A stretch of 64,000 nt of DNA from Xestospongia bergquistia (GCA_963965975.1 OZ014416.1:2604001-2668000); one strand, 5' to 3'. Positions 1 through 11,424 are shown, counted from the stretch's first letter. Numbers and translations: made by a program. Notes: a model not told the origin generated them from the letters alone.

Positions 1-1590
1 GTTCAACCACTTGCTCAACACTTGAACCAGGATATCTAATCTGGACCGTGGGCGACGTTTAAGTAACAACTCAGCTGGAGACTGTGATGTGGTAGCATGA
101 GGAGTGAGGCGGTAAGTGAATAAGAACCGTGACAACTTGGACTCTATGGATCCACTGGTAAACTTCCTCATAGACTGCTTAAAACTCTGGACTGCCCTCT
201 CTGCCAACCCATTAGAGGCTGGATGGTAAGGGGAGCTAGTAGAATGAGCAATACCATTTGCTTCTAGAAATTCCTTAAACTCCTCACTAGTGAACACGCT
301 ACCATTATCCGTTACCACTCTCTCTGGAAGACCATGTGTGGCAAATATTGACTGAAGACATACTATGGTGGCTTTTGATGTTGCTGCAGGTACTGTCTTG
401 ACTTCTAGCCACTTTGAGTGGGCGTCCACAACAACTAAAAACATCTTCCCCATGAATGGTCCCGCATAGTCCAAATGTAACCTGCACCAAGGACGTTGTG
501 GCCACTCCCATGGGTGTAGTGGGACAGCAGCAGGTGCATTGAGCAAACTTTGACAAGGTATGCAAGTCCTGACCATTGTTTCAATATCTTTATTAAGTGA
601 AGGCCACCAGACATAACTACGAGCGAGAGACTTCATTCTTGATATACCAATATGCGTATCATGAAGCTCTTTTAACACTGAATCTCGAATTTGTGGAGGT
701 ATAACAACCCTTGAGCCCCACAATAAACAATTATCACTCACAGTCAGTTCTAGACGTCTACACCAATATGGCTGTAAACCTTGATTGTCCACTTTGGTAG
801 GCCAACCTTGGAGAGTAAACCTAACCACTGCTGATAAGACCGGATCACAAGCTGTGAAATACTTGACTTGTTTACTAGTGAGTACCATTGGACCTTGGTG
901 TTCTGCAAACAAAAATACTTCCTCTTCTTGTGCTTTAACTGTGGAGGACATTGGGACATCTAGTGGTAACCTACTCAGTGCATCTGCCTGAGGTATTTGA
1001 CTACCCGGTTTGTATGACACGGTGTAACTATATGAACTCAAAATCAGTGCCCAGCGTTGAATACGAGCAGATGCTAGTGTTGGCACTGCTTTATTCTCTC
1101 CAAAGAGATACCTTAGCGGTTGATGGTCAGAGCGAATGGTGAAATGTCTCCCAAACAGATACGAGTGAAAACGTCGAACACCAAATATGATGGCTAACCC
1201 TTCCTTCTCTATATGAGCATAGTTACGCTCTGCCTGTGACAATGTCCTAGAGACAAAAGAAATTGGGTGTTCTGTGCCATCATTCATGAGATGAGATAGG
1301 ACCGCCCCCACTCCATATGGTGAGGCATCACAGGTCAAAATAATCTTCTTGTTTGGGTCAAAATGAACTAACAACAGATCTGAAGACAATCCTGACTTGA
1401 CAGCTTGAAATGCCTTCTCTTGGGCTTTAGTCCAACACCACCGACTGTTCTTCCTGAGCAACAAATAGAGTGGTGACAACCTAGAAGACAAATGAGGTAA
1501 AAATTTGCAATAATAATTTACCAAACCAAGAAATGCCTTGAGCTGAGTCTTGTTAGTTGGAGCTGGAGCTTTCTGGATTGCTTCTACCTT
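1..1590 (-). pseudogene. Gypsy RNase H and integrase (frame-shifted continuation, truncated by window edge)
   Basis: After the frame change near 1588 the translation remains open to the left edge. It holds the RT thumb, an RNase H-like region with TCDASPYGVGAVLS (near 1320) and an HHCC integrase zinc finger (H..H with CIPC, roughly 550-665). The integrase core has its first Asp in LDYAGPF (near 470), the second in TDNGSVFTS (near 310) and the Glu in NGLAERAVQS (near 200). All three catalytic acidic residues are therefore visible. The integrase C-terminus is cut by the window. The only visible defect is the frameshift, which could be real or a consensus error. Confidence 0.85.
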
Positions 1591-3521
1591 TCCATTGCTG
1601 TTGGGTGTAATCCTTCTTGGTCAATACGATGGCCAAGGTACTCTACGTGAGACACCATAAACTGACATTTACTTCTCTTTAGCCGCAAACCAACATCCTC
1701 TAATTTCTGCAACACTAATTTCAAGTGCTCCAAGTGCTCCTTTTCTGATGCCCCTGTGACTAGAATGTCGTCCAAGTATACACATACACCTGGAAGGCCT
1801 TGTAACACTGTTTCCATAGTCCTTTGGAAAATTGCTGGTGCAGTAGCTATCCCGAAGGGTAGCCGTGTATATTGGAACAACCCCCTGTGTGTGTTTATTG
1901 TTACCAGTTCTTGACTCCTCTCATCTAACAACAGCTGTTGGTACGCATTCTGCAAATCCAACTTTGTAAAAGTTTTACCACCTGAAAGTGATGCAAATAT
2001 TTCCTCTAAACGAGGTAGAGGGTAAGTTTCTGTGTTACTAACTTGATTAATAGTCAGCTTATAATCTCCACACACTCTAATTGAATGATCTCTTTTAACC
2101 ACAGGGACTATTGGTGCTGCCCAGTCTGATGTAGCAACTGGCTTGATTACTCCAAGACTCTGTAGTCTTTCCAACTCTTTCTCAACTCCTTCTCTAAGCG
2201 CAAATGGCACCGGACGAGGCTTGTGGAATTTGGGGACACTATCTGGATGAACATGTAACTTGACAGTGACATCTTTAAGTAAACCTAGTTCTTCCTGGAA
2301 TAGTGCAGCATGCTTGTCCAGTAAATTGTCTAAAGCAGGGGAGGGGTTTGATAATAGATTTATTTGAGCCCAATTCAATTTGATCGACTGGAGCCAGTCT
2401 CTGCCTAATAAACTAGGTCCATCCCCCTTTACAACATGTAGTTGCACCACTTTGTTTTGACCCTCGTAACTAGCTTGAACATTTAGTACACCAACAACTT
2501 CTACCATACTTCCTGTATATGTCCTTAAACGAACTTTTGATGGCTTGAGTGTTGGTCGGCTATTTGAACTCCACAACTTGAAGTATGTTGACTCACTTAT
2601 AAGTGATAAAGACGCACCAGTGTCGAGTTCCATGTCCAAGTTTCGACCATTAATCACGACTGACACCCGAATTGGCTTCACAGATGTTGTTTTCACTGGG
2701 TACATAGTAAGAACCTCAGTTTCCGGCTCACCATCATCAACAGTAAGTGTTTTGGTCTCTAGATCATGTTGCTGTCCTTTTTGTGAACGCTGTTGTTGTG
2801 TCTTCCTATGACCATTCTTCTTCTTATGACACACCTTCTGCAAGTGTCCTGTTTTACCACAATAATGGCATTGGTAGTCCTTAAATCGGCAACCTGTAGG
2901 AGGGTGTTGACCTCCACAACGATAACAGGCAGTTCCTTGCTTTTTATCTTGTACTTGGTGAATGGAAACATCTCTAACTAAGGGCTGAGCTTGTGACGGT
3001 TGTATATCTAAAAGATCCTTGCTGGCTGTTTCTAAGGCTTGTGCTAAATCAAATGCTGACGTCAAAGTTAATTTCGGTTCTGCCAGAAGTCTTTTTTGTA
3101 TCTTTGGCTCGTTAACACCACAAACTAATCGGTCACGGAGCATATCATCCAAAGCATCGTTAAACTCACAATGCTTGGCTATGTTGCGTAAGTCAGCAAC
3201 AAAATTCGCTATCGATTCACCCTGATTCCGTACTCGTGTATGAAACTTGTACCGCTGAACGATAATGGACGGGGTGGGGGAGTAGTGTTTCTTGATCAGT
3301 GCCACGAGGTCATCATACGATTTATCACCCGGCTTGTTTGGTGCTACCAGGTTACAAGCTAACGAATATACCTCTGGACCAGCTACTGTCAACAGGGTAG
3401 ATCGACGCTTGGCTTCCGTTGTTATGTCATTTGCGATAAAGTAATGTTCTAACCTCTCAACATAAGTAGACCAATCGTCGGTTGCTGGATCAAAACACTT
3501 GACTCTTCCGTGAACAGGCAT
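1584..3521 (-). CDS. Gypsy Gag-protease-reverse transcriptase polyprotein (5' part)
   Basis: A long open frame. The most credible start is the Met at 3521, because the upstream in-frame Met at 3569 would place coding sequence inside the putative LTR and primer-binding site. From the N-terminus it has a retrotransposon Gag domain, two zinc knuckles (CYRCGG and CHYCGKTGH, near 2830-2940), a retropepsin motif LDTGASLSLIS (near 2610), and an RT with FTKLDLQNAYQQ, the LPFG motif and the catalytic VYLDDILV (near 1770). It stops at TAG near 1584 just after the RT core. The reading continues in another frame with RNase H, which suggests a 1-base loss in a short A run. Gag forms particles, the protease matures them and RT copies the RNA. 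Confidence 0.88.
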   Translation of the reverse strand: MPVHGRVKCFDPATDDWSTYVERLEHYFIANDITTEAKRRSTLLTVAGPEVYSLACNLVAPNKPGDKSYDDLVALIKKHYSPTPSIIVQRYKFHTRVRNQGESIANFVADLRNIAKHCEFNDALDDMLRDRLVCGVNEPKIQKRLLAEPKLTLTSAFDLAQALETASKDLLDIQPSQAQPLVRDVSIHQVQDKKQGTACYRCGGQHPPTGCRFKDYQCHYCGKTGHLQKVCHKKKNGHRKTQQQRSQKGQQHDLETKTLTVDDGEPETEVLTMYPVKTTSVKPIRVSVVINGRNLDMELDTGASLSLISESTYFKLWSSNSRPTLKPSKVRLRTYTGSMVEVVGVLNVQASYEGQNKVVQLHVVKGDGPSLLGRDWLQSIKLNWAQINLLSNPSPALDNLLDKHAALFQEELGLLKDVTVKLHVHPDSVPKFHKPRPVPFALREGVEKELERLQSLGVIKPVATSDWAAPIVPVVKRDHSIRVCGDYKLTINQVSNTETYPLPRLEEIFASLSGGKTFTKLDLQNAYQQLLLDERSQELVTINTHRGLFQYTRLPFGIATAPAIFQRTMETVLQGLPGVCVYLDDILVTGASEKEHLEHLKLVLQKLEDVGLRLKRSKCQFMVSHVEYLGHRIDQEGLHPTAMER

Positions 3522-3549
3522 TGAATAGGTTTTTACCCTCGTCACCAAA

Positions 3550-3751
3550 TGAGGTAACCTGAGGACCACGCTAACGTTTGACCGAGATTTAAGAAGATTG
3601 ACAACAACTTATATTTTTAAGAACAGCAATGACTAATGTGACATACACAAAGACTATGCATGCTCACAAAAAACAAAACATAAACATTGCATCATCATTA
3701 CACAATCATTACTTAATTAGTAACAAGTAATTAAACACACAAATTATTACA
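3550..3751 (-). repeat. Candidate 5' LTR of the gypsy element
   Basis: Reading the minus strand, a segment starting TGTAATAATT (from 3751) ends ...TTACCTCA (3550). Two bases later comes TGGTGACGAGGGT (3535-3547), a plausible primer-binding site starting with TGG, and then the Gag Met at 3521. The 202-bp length and TG...CA ends suit an LTR. The copia coding sequence ends exactly where it starts, as expected if gypsy inserted into copia. The 3' LTR is not in the window, so the boundaries are provisional. Confidence 0.42.
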
Positions 3752-3753
3752 CA

Positions 3754-4437
3754 TTCTCATCAGAGTCTACTTGAATATTCACCGCAGTTGGGGTGATTGT
3801 CTCTGCTTCAGTTTTGTTTACCCAAAAATCATTTTCATTAAAGACCACATCTCTGCTTATCACAACTTTGGTGGTTTTCTCATTCGTCAACCTTTGGAGT
3901 TGAGGCTATTACCAACAAATCTAAACTTCTCAGCCTTTTGTCTATTTTGTTTCTTTGACAGTCTGGAATGTGGGCATAAGCCACATAACCAAACACCCTC
4001 AGATGACTTAGGTCTGGTCTCCTTTGGTACCATTTCTCATAAGGTGATACCCTTTCTTTAAATGCACTGGTGGAAACTCTGTTTCTAATGTAAGCTGCTG
4101 TAGCCACAGCTTCACCCCAATAGCTATCAGGTAACCTTGCAAATCTAATCATGGTTCTTGCTGACTCCATCAAAGTGCGATTTAGTCTTTCTGCTACTCC
4201 ATTCTGTGCAGGGGAATATGGGACAGTGAGCTCATGTCTGATACCTTTAGACTTAAAAAATTCTTCGAATTCTTTAGAAACATACTCCCCTCCATTGTCT
4301 GTACGAAGTGTACCGATACTCAATCCACTTTCATTCGTAGCAAGAGCTTCAAACTTTTTAAACTTATGTAAAACTTCAGATTTGTGTCTCATAAAATAGA
4401 CTTGACAACATCTCCAATAGTCATCAATGAACGACAC
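3754..4437 (-). pseudogene. Copia integrase core and start of RT, truncated
   Basis: Starts with SFIDDYWRCCQVYFM, then LRTDNGGEYVSKEFEEFF (second catalytic Asp) and SPAQNGVAERLNRTLME (catalytic Glu). The C-terminal integrase part includes LRVFGYVAYAHI. After 3880 the frame changes twice and the copia-typical RDVVFNENDF can still be read before a stop near 3754. No RT palm follows; the gypsy LTR candidate begins here. Confidence 0.8.
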
Positions 4438-4455
4438 AAAGTATCTCTTTTGTCC

Positions 4456-5172
4456 TCAGGACTCAGTGGGCATTGGTCCACACACGTCACTGTGAACGCA
4501 TTGTAACTTTCTGGTGGAGTGAATTTCACCAACATGCTCAAACGGTTTTCTGTGCAGTTTGCCTTCACTGCATGATTCACAAAATGATAGCTCATCATTC
4601 TTTGAAATGGTCATTCCTGTCACGAGCTCTTTAGAAGCTACTTCTCTCATTTGCTGTTTCCCTAAATGACCAAGTCTTCTATTCCATAAATCGGCTGAGT
4701 TACCCTTTTCAAATGCTGATGAGGCACACTGTTGTACCTGCACCACAGGTTTACAGTTTAGCTTGTATAACTTATTGTCAACCAACAACCCCATGCCAAT
4801 TAACTTCCCTTTTCTATTCTTAATAAAACAATTTAGGTCTGTGAATCTAACAGTATTGCCCTTCGATACTGCTGCTCTTACTGAAAACAAATTACTTGTA
4901 AGTGTAGGGACATACAACACATGTCTCATGACACAATTTTTCTGTTTGCTAACCTTAAATGTCATATTAACTTGAATATCTCTTGTACCAAGACCTTCTA
5001 CGTGACGTCCATCACCAAGGCTCACTTTCTCTGGAACTTCAAACTTGCAATACTGATACAACAGTTCCTTTGAATGAGTCATGTGACTAATGGCACCAGA
5101 GTCTATTATCCACTCTTCAGACACTGACAAATCAGCCAAGGCTGTAAATACTCTCTCTGACTCCTGTGACAT
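4456..5172 (-). pseudogene. Copia protease and GAG-pre-integrase segment
   Basis: Contains WIIDSGAISHMTHSK, the retropepsin active site of copia elements (DSGA), then the GAG-pre-integrase motif LWNRRLGHLGKQQMREV, and the beginning of the integrase core with CVHSDVCGPMPTES, where the Asp is the first catalytic residue. The open frame stops at 4456 and the integrase continues in another frame below 4437. Confidence 0.8.
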
Positions 5173-5247
5173 CTCTTTAGCAGGTTTTGCATTGTGTTTA
5201 CCAGTCGGTTTAGGATTGTGCTCTTGTGGTTTCTTGGGACAGTCCCG

Positions 5248-5950
5248 TCAAATATGTCCTGTTTGTCCACACGTAAAGCACTTCGGTTTCCATTGGCGAC
5301 GTTGCCTGTTACTACCTCTCTCACGATGGCAGAGTGCTGTACCAGAGTCACCTGGCCTTTCCCTACCATATTCCCCGTTCAGCTTCTTTTCTTCATGGAT
5401 CAACGATTGCTGAGCATGGCTCAAAGTGACTATGTCTCGAGCATCTAGAGCTGTAACTAATGTTTGAAAACTTGCGGGCAAACTACCAAGGAGCATTACC
5501 ACCTGGTCTTCCTCTGCAATTGGTGCTCCGAGGGTGGAGAGCTTATCAGTCAATTCCTTCATCCTTTTCATGTGAGCTTCGACGGAGGTACCTTCTTTCA
5601 TCTCTAAACGAAAATATTGTTTCTTCAGTAGGAGTTTGTTAGCCAATGTATCTCTCTCAAAATGGTTACACAAAGCATCCCATGCTGGCTTCGGTCTATC
5701 ATATGAAGTAATAAGGTAAAGTTGAGATGGGCTGATAGCAAGTACAATTGTTGAGAACACTTTCTGTGCCCTTTTGTTGTATTCAGCTTCTTCTTGAGCT
5801 GTCACTCCATGCCTGAGTACCTCTGTTTCATCTACTAGGCCCTACAGACCATTAGCCAGCAGAAGATGTTTCATCTGAATTTCCAAATGAACCAATTGTT
5901 TGCATGTAGTTAATAGAACGTTTTGTTTGTCCAATTGTTGCTTCAGCCAT
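5248..5950 (-). pseudogene. Copia Gag (UBN2-like) with CCHC knuckle, broken
   Basis: The main open part (5248-5805) carries the copia Gag signature WDALCNHFERDTLANKLLL followed by helical Gag sequence and ends in a zinc knuckle beginning CFTCGQTGHI. A start codon at 5950 sits just after the primer-binding site. Between 5950 and 5805 the recognisable Gag N-terminus is interrupted by a frame change and a TAG where related proteins have Trp (near 5832). The frame is also lost at the knuckle before the protease segment. Confidence 0.75.
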
Positions 5951-5962
5951 AACAGCGTTGAT

Positions 5963-5976
5963 CTGGGCTCATAACC
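5963..5976 (-). other. Copia primer-binding site (half-tRNA type)
   Basis: Reads GGTTATGAGCCCAG on the minus strand immediately after the LTR end. Copia-type elements of animals are known to prime from an internal fragment of initiator tRNA-Met, with sites resembling GGTTATGGGCCCAG. This one differs at a single position. The match to the tRNA is from memory of the family. Confidence 0.65.
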
Positions 5977-6202
5977 TGTTAGCAGAGTTTAAGCAACGAA
6001 TTGATTATGAGAGAGTATAATATAACAACAATAAATATAATCAGAAATAGCAAGTCAGCAAGAGAGAGATTGATCAATAGACACATATATAACAATACAA
6101 AAATCATTCATTTTATATAGCATCAATTACAGGAAGTATTACATAACTACGTTTACATAAGTGGTTAACACATTCATACTTATAAATCACTATTCTCCAA
6201 CA
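5977..6202 (-). repeat. 5' LTR of the copia element (226 bp)
   Basis: In element orientation it starts TGTTGGAGAATAG at 6202 and ends CTGCTAACA at 5977, giving matching TGTT...AACA termini. It contains a TATATAAAA box. It lies directly next to a primer-binding site on one side and interrupts a reverse-transcriptase reading frame on the other. The second LTR is missing. Confidence 0.82.
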
Positions 6203-7870
6203 TGCTTGTTGAAGGATTCATTCAATAAGAGGGGCATAGATGAGTTGTGAAGTGTCATGTTGTTCTTTTGCATTGGCAATATCTCTCTTGCTGCTTCAAT
6301 GTGTTGTGATTTGGCCAGAACATGTGTTTTGGAACTATTTGGGAAGTAGCCATATTGAGGACAAATCTCTCTTAGCCAGTCCCACTATCTTCTGAGTCTT
6401 TCTAAGTGTGAACCAGCAGCAGAGTCATCAGCATACCAAACTTACTTGGCAATGTCATCTAATCTGTGTATCAGTGACTGAGTCCCGATTGCATACATTG
6501 CCATCGCAAATGGGTGGTCACCTTGAGTTGTATCCTCTTTTGATAGTATACACTGTCCACCAACGAATTGTTGCAATAGGTATTAACTAGAATATGTGAC
6601 ATAGCAGGACAGATAGTCCCACAATTGACCAAAGTGACCTGCCTATTCAGGTGATTAAATACATTTGTGGCATCAACTAGGATCATCGCTTCTGTATTGT
6701 TTTCAGCAAAAATGCATTCCATGGCACGAACAGCTGCTTGACATCTCGTGTCCTGCCCTGCACACAATTGAATGGAGCCATCAGCCTCCAAAAGATCACA
6801 CTTCACAGTTCTCATAACAGTTTTCCCAATAATCCTGCAAACAACTTCTCCTATACCTATTGGTCACACTCCTGGGCATTTGTCCAATGGAACCAGGCGA
6901 CAGGAAGTATATGCCATCAGGCTTAGTTGATCAACATAGGTAGTGCAAATCTTCTAGCGACAGCTGCCAGAGCTGAACATATATCGTTAGATTTCTGACC
7001 GAATGCAGTGCAAATCTGCCTCCATCTCAGTGCATCCACCCCAGAAGGTCCTGAAGAGCCTTCAGTATGAAGGGCAGAATTTTGAATGACTTCAGCTGTG
7101 ATACTGTCAAAGAGGATAGGATGGAAGTCAGTGTTATTCAAATCCTCATTCAGAATGGTGTCAGCATGTGCAGGTTCAGAGTCAGGATGTTTGTCATCAA
7201 GAATATCTGTAACTGTCCTGCATGATCCATCACTGACAACTAGTCTCCATCAAGACTCAAAGGAACAGATCTAGTTTCCCTACTTAGCAACTGTAAAGCA
7301 GGTCTGACTCTGCCCTTCATCATCAGCTGAGAAAACTTGCGTGTTATTATGACATCATCCTTGACATCCCTTTTCAAACCGGCTGCAAAGGCCTCTAAAA
7401 GACAAGCCAGTTCAGCAACAAAGTGCTTACCACTGGCCCCAGACGGAACCTTTAAAAGATTTGTTTTCCAATGAACTATCTGACTGTAGGCATCATCAAT
7501 GGCATTTGAGAACTCATGTCCTGATAAGTCTCCCCATGTGCAATTGATGCTTGACATGGGCTTAAAAGCAGGAAGAGCACTTATGTGATCTCTTGTGAGC
7601 CCTGAAGTGATGTCATCAAAGATGGCGTCATGAACATTTGGGATGTCAGCCTCTATCTTAGGCATGATGGAACAAGGAGAGTCATAAACATTTGGACTTG
7701 ATGGAGAAGGAGAATGATGTTCAGGATCAACAGAGGTGGACGTTCTGTGGTTGCTACAGTGGCCATTCTTGAAGGAAGACAGTCAATGCATCGTCTACCA
7801 TGCTTGACACAGAAGCAAGCCTTACAGAGCCCATACCTTTGGACCAGCAGCACACAGGCATGTCTGTAAT
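6203..7870 (-). pseudogene. Reverse-transcriptase element relic interrupted by the copia LTR
   Basis: Read across several minus-strand frames, this is one protein. It has a Cys-rich N-terminus (CKACFCVKHGRRCIDCLPSR, near 7785-7840), then a long helical region, a segment with GSSGPSGVDALRW (near 7045), and an RT palm with motif A LVDATNVFNHLNR (near 6670), motif B TQGD (near 6525) and motif C YADD (near 6430). At least five frame changes and several stops make it non-functional. It ends exactly at the copia LTR (6202). The class is uncertain: it is related to RT proteins common in sponge and cnidarian genomes, but I cannot assign it to a named LINE or DIRS clade. The rest of the element should lie beyond the copia and gypsy insertions, to the left. 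Confidence 0.7.
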
Positions 7871-8461
7871 CTCAGATAACAAGCCAAGGGAGCACAGTTT
7901 CTTCCAAGTTTCTTCCACTGTTACAAGTTTCTTCCACTCAATTAATAATAATAATAATAGCAATTAATATATCATGTTTTACATTTTAAGATGTGTTAAG
8001 TCTGCTAGGCTCTTCACTTTTTTGTTAGAGGTTTGGATTGTAAATAGAATTTATTTATTATGAAATTATTATTTTTCCATCTTTGTGAGATAACAAGCAA
8101 CTTTACATAGATGGAAGCATTAGAATATGTAAAGGAATCTTTGTCCATTGTGACAAACACCCATCTGCTCGATTAAACAAAATGGCTGTCTCAGATTACA
8201 TGGAAGAGGAAATAGAACTTCATAGTTTTATCTCAAATTTTAAAAAAATGTTGCTAGGCATGAAAAGAAAATGAACAAGAAATACTACAAGGATGCTTTA
8301 TGTGTACTTGGAGTTTTATTGGGATTCTCTGTTTTCACTAAAGGCCTGTTTTAGGCTCACATGTAAGAATTCCCAAATGTGTTATTTTCTCTTTATGTAA
8401 ATGTTTAGCTTATGATAGATACAATAACCTCAATTTTCATTGTGATTGTGTAATCTTGTGA
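7871..8461. other. Non-coding stretch, no gene seen
   Basis: AT-rich sequence with a short TAA/ATA microsatellite near 7943-7960. The minus-strand Cys-rich RT frame may extend slightly into 7871-7960, after which nothing protein-like is visible. Confidence 0.5.
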
Positions 8462-10845
8462 GGATGACAATGGTTATGATGATGCTAAGTGTGCCACAAC
8501 TATAAATTTGAATGGAGCTCTTGAAATGGAGAAGCCATCAATACTTGTGATCAGATTATATGTTGATAATTGTCTCAACACTGTATAGAGAACTTTCATG
8601 CAACATTATTAGTATGTTAATACATAATGATGATACCCTGGTAATAATAGACCTGTACTATTATATAAGGTTGATATAACTGCCAAATCTTGTTTGGATT
8701 CTTTGTACATCACTAACATTAACCATTCCTATAGAATTTTTTTGCATGGTACACACACAGCATGCCCGGTGGTCCTATAGTCATTTTGGACCACAAATCT
8801 TTTTAACCCTAACCATGAACACTATGATGATGTATGTGACTGACAATGCTCGAATGTTCTCACTAGTTTTCTTCTCTGCCAATATTTCTATCATTATATA
8901 GCTATAGTCTTCCATTGACAAGGATGATGATTGTTGAATCTTTGTAGTTCTAATCAGTGATTCATTGTGAAGTCAGTATCTTCAAAATAATTATTATAGG
9001 ATAATATTGTCAATTCTATTCTTGTTTATTTGCATGTTACTTATACTATATAGAGTCAAAAAACAGCTCTTCATATAGCTTCAGAGAATAGCTGCTATGA
9101 TGCAGTCCAGTCACTTTTACAGTCTAATGTAGATCGTAATATTTATGATATGGTCAGTGTGTATTGTATGTAGAGATTGTTATTTGTACTATATTATTTA
9201 TTGGGCATGCAGTAGCAATGCCTATGTAAGGGTGGCCAGGATTGTCCATTGAAATGTATGGCAGAAAGAAATGAATTAGTCACTCAAAACTGACAAAAAT
9301 CTTTCAATTCTTTGCATATGTCTTTCTATAGTAACCCCTTCATTATGACTTAGTTAAGGTAGGGTTACTTAGCGTCACAGATACAATTGGTGGGTTTGTT
9401 CATCTTTCCTTTGCTTCTGCTTCTGTTGCTTTATAGTTTACAACAACTCAATAACCATAAAAAGTTTAGAAATCAAATTCACAAAGGCAAATACTCAACT
9501 GCGATATATGACCTTTTAGGTCTCATTTTGTCCACTTCAGAAACTAAAATAGTATATCAGCATTTGACTATCAAGAGTTACTCTTAGGAATTCATTTTTA
9601 TTATTAATAAATATTAATAGCAAGAAACAAATGTGAATGGAGAATGCTATTTTGTTATAGCTAAACTGAAGCTTAGTTTTCTACTTCTGGTAGTAAGTAT
9701 AGACTATTTCCAGCTTTACTGATCAGCTTAAAAGAAGATCCAGAATAGTTATTGCAAGGCTGACAAAACAGTGACTGCAAGCCTAGCTACAATGCATTTA
9801 AATTCCTTGCTGTCCAGAACTCATGATAGACACTTTCCCGCTTTATTTAATTTGTTACCATTAGTTACAGAGACATAGACTTCACAGAATATATCATATA
9901 AAGTGTTTTAAATGATGTATCAAAGTAATATTCATACAGCAGTGTTAATATCATAAGACCTTACCTTGACATCATTATATTATCACATAATATTTTGTAG
10001 TTGTAATTAGTAATGATTAGATATGTAATTATTACTTTGTATAGAGTCAAAAAACAGCTCTTCATATACCTTCTGAGAAAGATGACTTAAAAATATTCCA
10101 ATTACTTTTACAATCTATTGCAGACCCCCAATATTTGTGTTCATGTCAGTGTATAGAGATTGTTATCTGTACTATATTATAGTAATAATATATACTGTAT
10201 AGTACTGTATTTTTTTGAGGGACAATACTTTGTGAATAGCCTTTATACAGTATTCAATAAATAAATTTCGTGGACTAAAAACATTTGTGTGCTCTATACA
10301 TATTCATTCATTCATAATCTACCAGTATGATTATGAAGCTAAGAATTTTAACTGCTGGATTTGTTCAAGTTTTAATAATATTTTTGAAATAACAATAAGT
10401 CATATTTACTCTTATGGTGAACACATCAGCCTTGTCATGACTGATTAAAATGTCACCACTTTGAGCTTGAGAAAAAAACATCTTTGTAGCATTATAACTA
10501 CTTCTAACTCACAATTTAATTTTTATAGTTCGTGCAACAACAGTACTATCAAAACTATCTTATGATAATTTTTTACAGAATTAATCTTATTTCATTGCTA
10601 ACAGGGAAAGCTTGTAATCACAAAATGCTTGGCTGTTGCCATAGGCACAAAGCATTGATGCCATTAGTGAATATTTACATGTATGAAAAAGATGGACTGT
10701 ATTTTAATGCTATTGTTGAAGCTAAGTACTATTATTATTTAGAATCAAAAACCAGCTCTATATTATGCCTTAAGCAAAGATCATCCTGATGTAGTCAAGT
10801 TACTCTTGAAAGTAAAGGCTGATCGAGCTCAATCTTTGTATATTA
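8462..10845 (+). pseudogene. Decayed ankyrin-exon locus (third family copy)
   Basis: Four relic exons match the second ankyrin locus. 8462-8556 resembles its exon 41025-41153 but has lost the GT donor (now AT). 9054-9152 is a 99-bp phase-0 ankyrin exon with intact splice sites, reading SQKTALHIASENS. 10045-10144 is 100 bp, with one extra C giving a frameshift. 10743-10845 reads NQKPALYYALSKDHPDVV and lacks a clear donor. The introns also match: 10150-10500 resembles 57922-58270. No Roc or death-fold exon follows, so this looks like a dead partial duplicate. Confidence 0.7.
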
Positions 10846-11221
10846 TATAGAGAGATTTGCTGTCTAGACAGTTGTTATGAAATAATGAAAATTCTCTGTA
10901 TAATTGTATGTTGTCAACTGTAATAATGTTACTGTTGTCATATGTAGTATATAGAGTTTACTATTAATAATGATTACATGAAACTTACCACTATCTGTGT
11001 AGTAATGTACTATGTGTAAATCTGTAGTCAATCCAGCTACCACTGGTAGGATTTAAACAAGGACATACAGCCTTTTGCAAATGCTGTCATTGTTTGCTCA
11101 CAGATAACTGATATACAATCCAAGGTAAGTTTATAAAACGTTGATTTATTTTAGTGACATTGCAATTACATGTAGTTTAAGGAATCTACCACACATTTAA
11201 GGACCAAACAAGAACATAATC

Positions 11222-11424
11222 AACAATACACTTTGATGGAAAATAATGATAACTTGTATCAACAGTATTCTACTGTTTTTGGTATAAACTGTAGACCAAG
11301 TTTGGATGAATTTAAGTATTTTAAAGTCACTTCTGGTTCAGTAATTCCAGATATTATGCAAGATTTGCTTGAAGGAGTATTACTTCTAGAAACCAAGTTG
11401 ATGTTAAAGGCAAATCAAATTTGA
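11222..11424 (+). pseudogene. Transposase-like relic with an IPDIMQDLLEG motif
   Basis: A short open stretch reads YSTVFGINCRPSLDEFKYF and then VIPDIMQDLLEGVLL. This matches a transposon-derived protein family of animals with a conserved PDxxHDxLEG block; here His is replaced by Gln. A longer decayed relative lies at 35.1-36.8 kb. The surrounding sequence is not coding. I am sure of the relationship between the two copies, less so of the transposon superfamily. Confidence 0.5.

Larger units (their letters stand above)
1..3751 (-). mobile_element. Ty3/gypsy LTR retrotransposon, 3' part beyond window
   Basis: On the minus strand the domain order is Gag, CCHC zinc knuckles, aspartic protease, reverse transcriptase, RNase H, HHCC zinc finger and integrase core, which is the Ty3/gypsy order (integrase after RNase H). 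A candidate 5' LTR and primer-binding site lie just upstream of Gag. The integrase end and the 3' LTR are outside the window, so target-site duplications cannot be checked. One frameshift near 1588 separates the two pol segments; the rest reads open, so the copy is fairly young. Confidence 0.9.
3752..6202 (-). mobile_element. Truncated Ty1/copia retrotransposon
   Basis: A minus-strand element with a 5' LTR (5977-6202), a primer-binding site (5963-5976), UBN2-type Gag with a zinc knuckle, protease, GAG-pre-integrase domain and integrase core. This is Ty1/copia order, with integrase before RT. It ends at about 3752, just inside the start of the RT region (a DVVFNENDF motif), so RT, RNase H and the 3' LTR are missing on this side. 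The break coincides with the start of the gypsy element. Several stops and frame changes show the copy is dead. Confidence 0.85.

Noticed and set aside
7754-7963. Separate small gene rich in Leu upstream of the RT relic
   Set aside because: It is a frame shadow over the Cys-rich N-terminus of the RT element and a TAA microsatellite.
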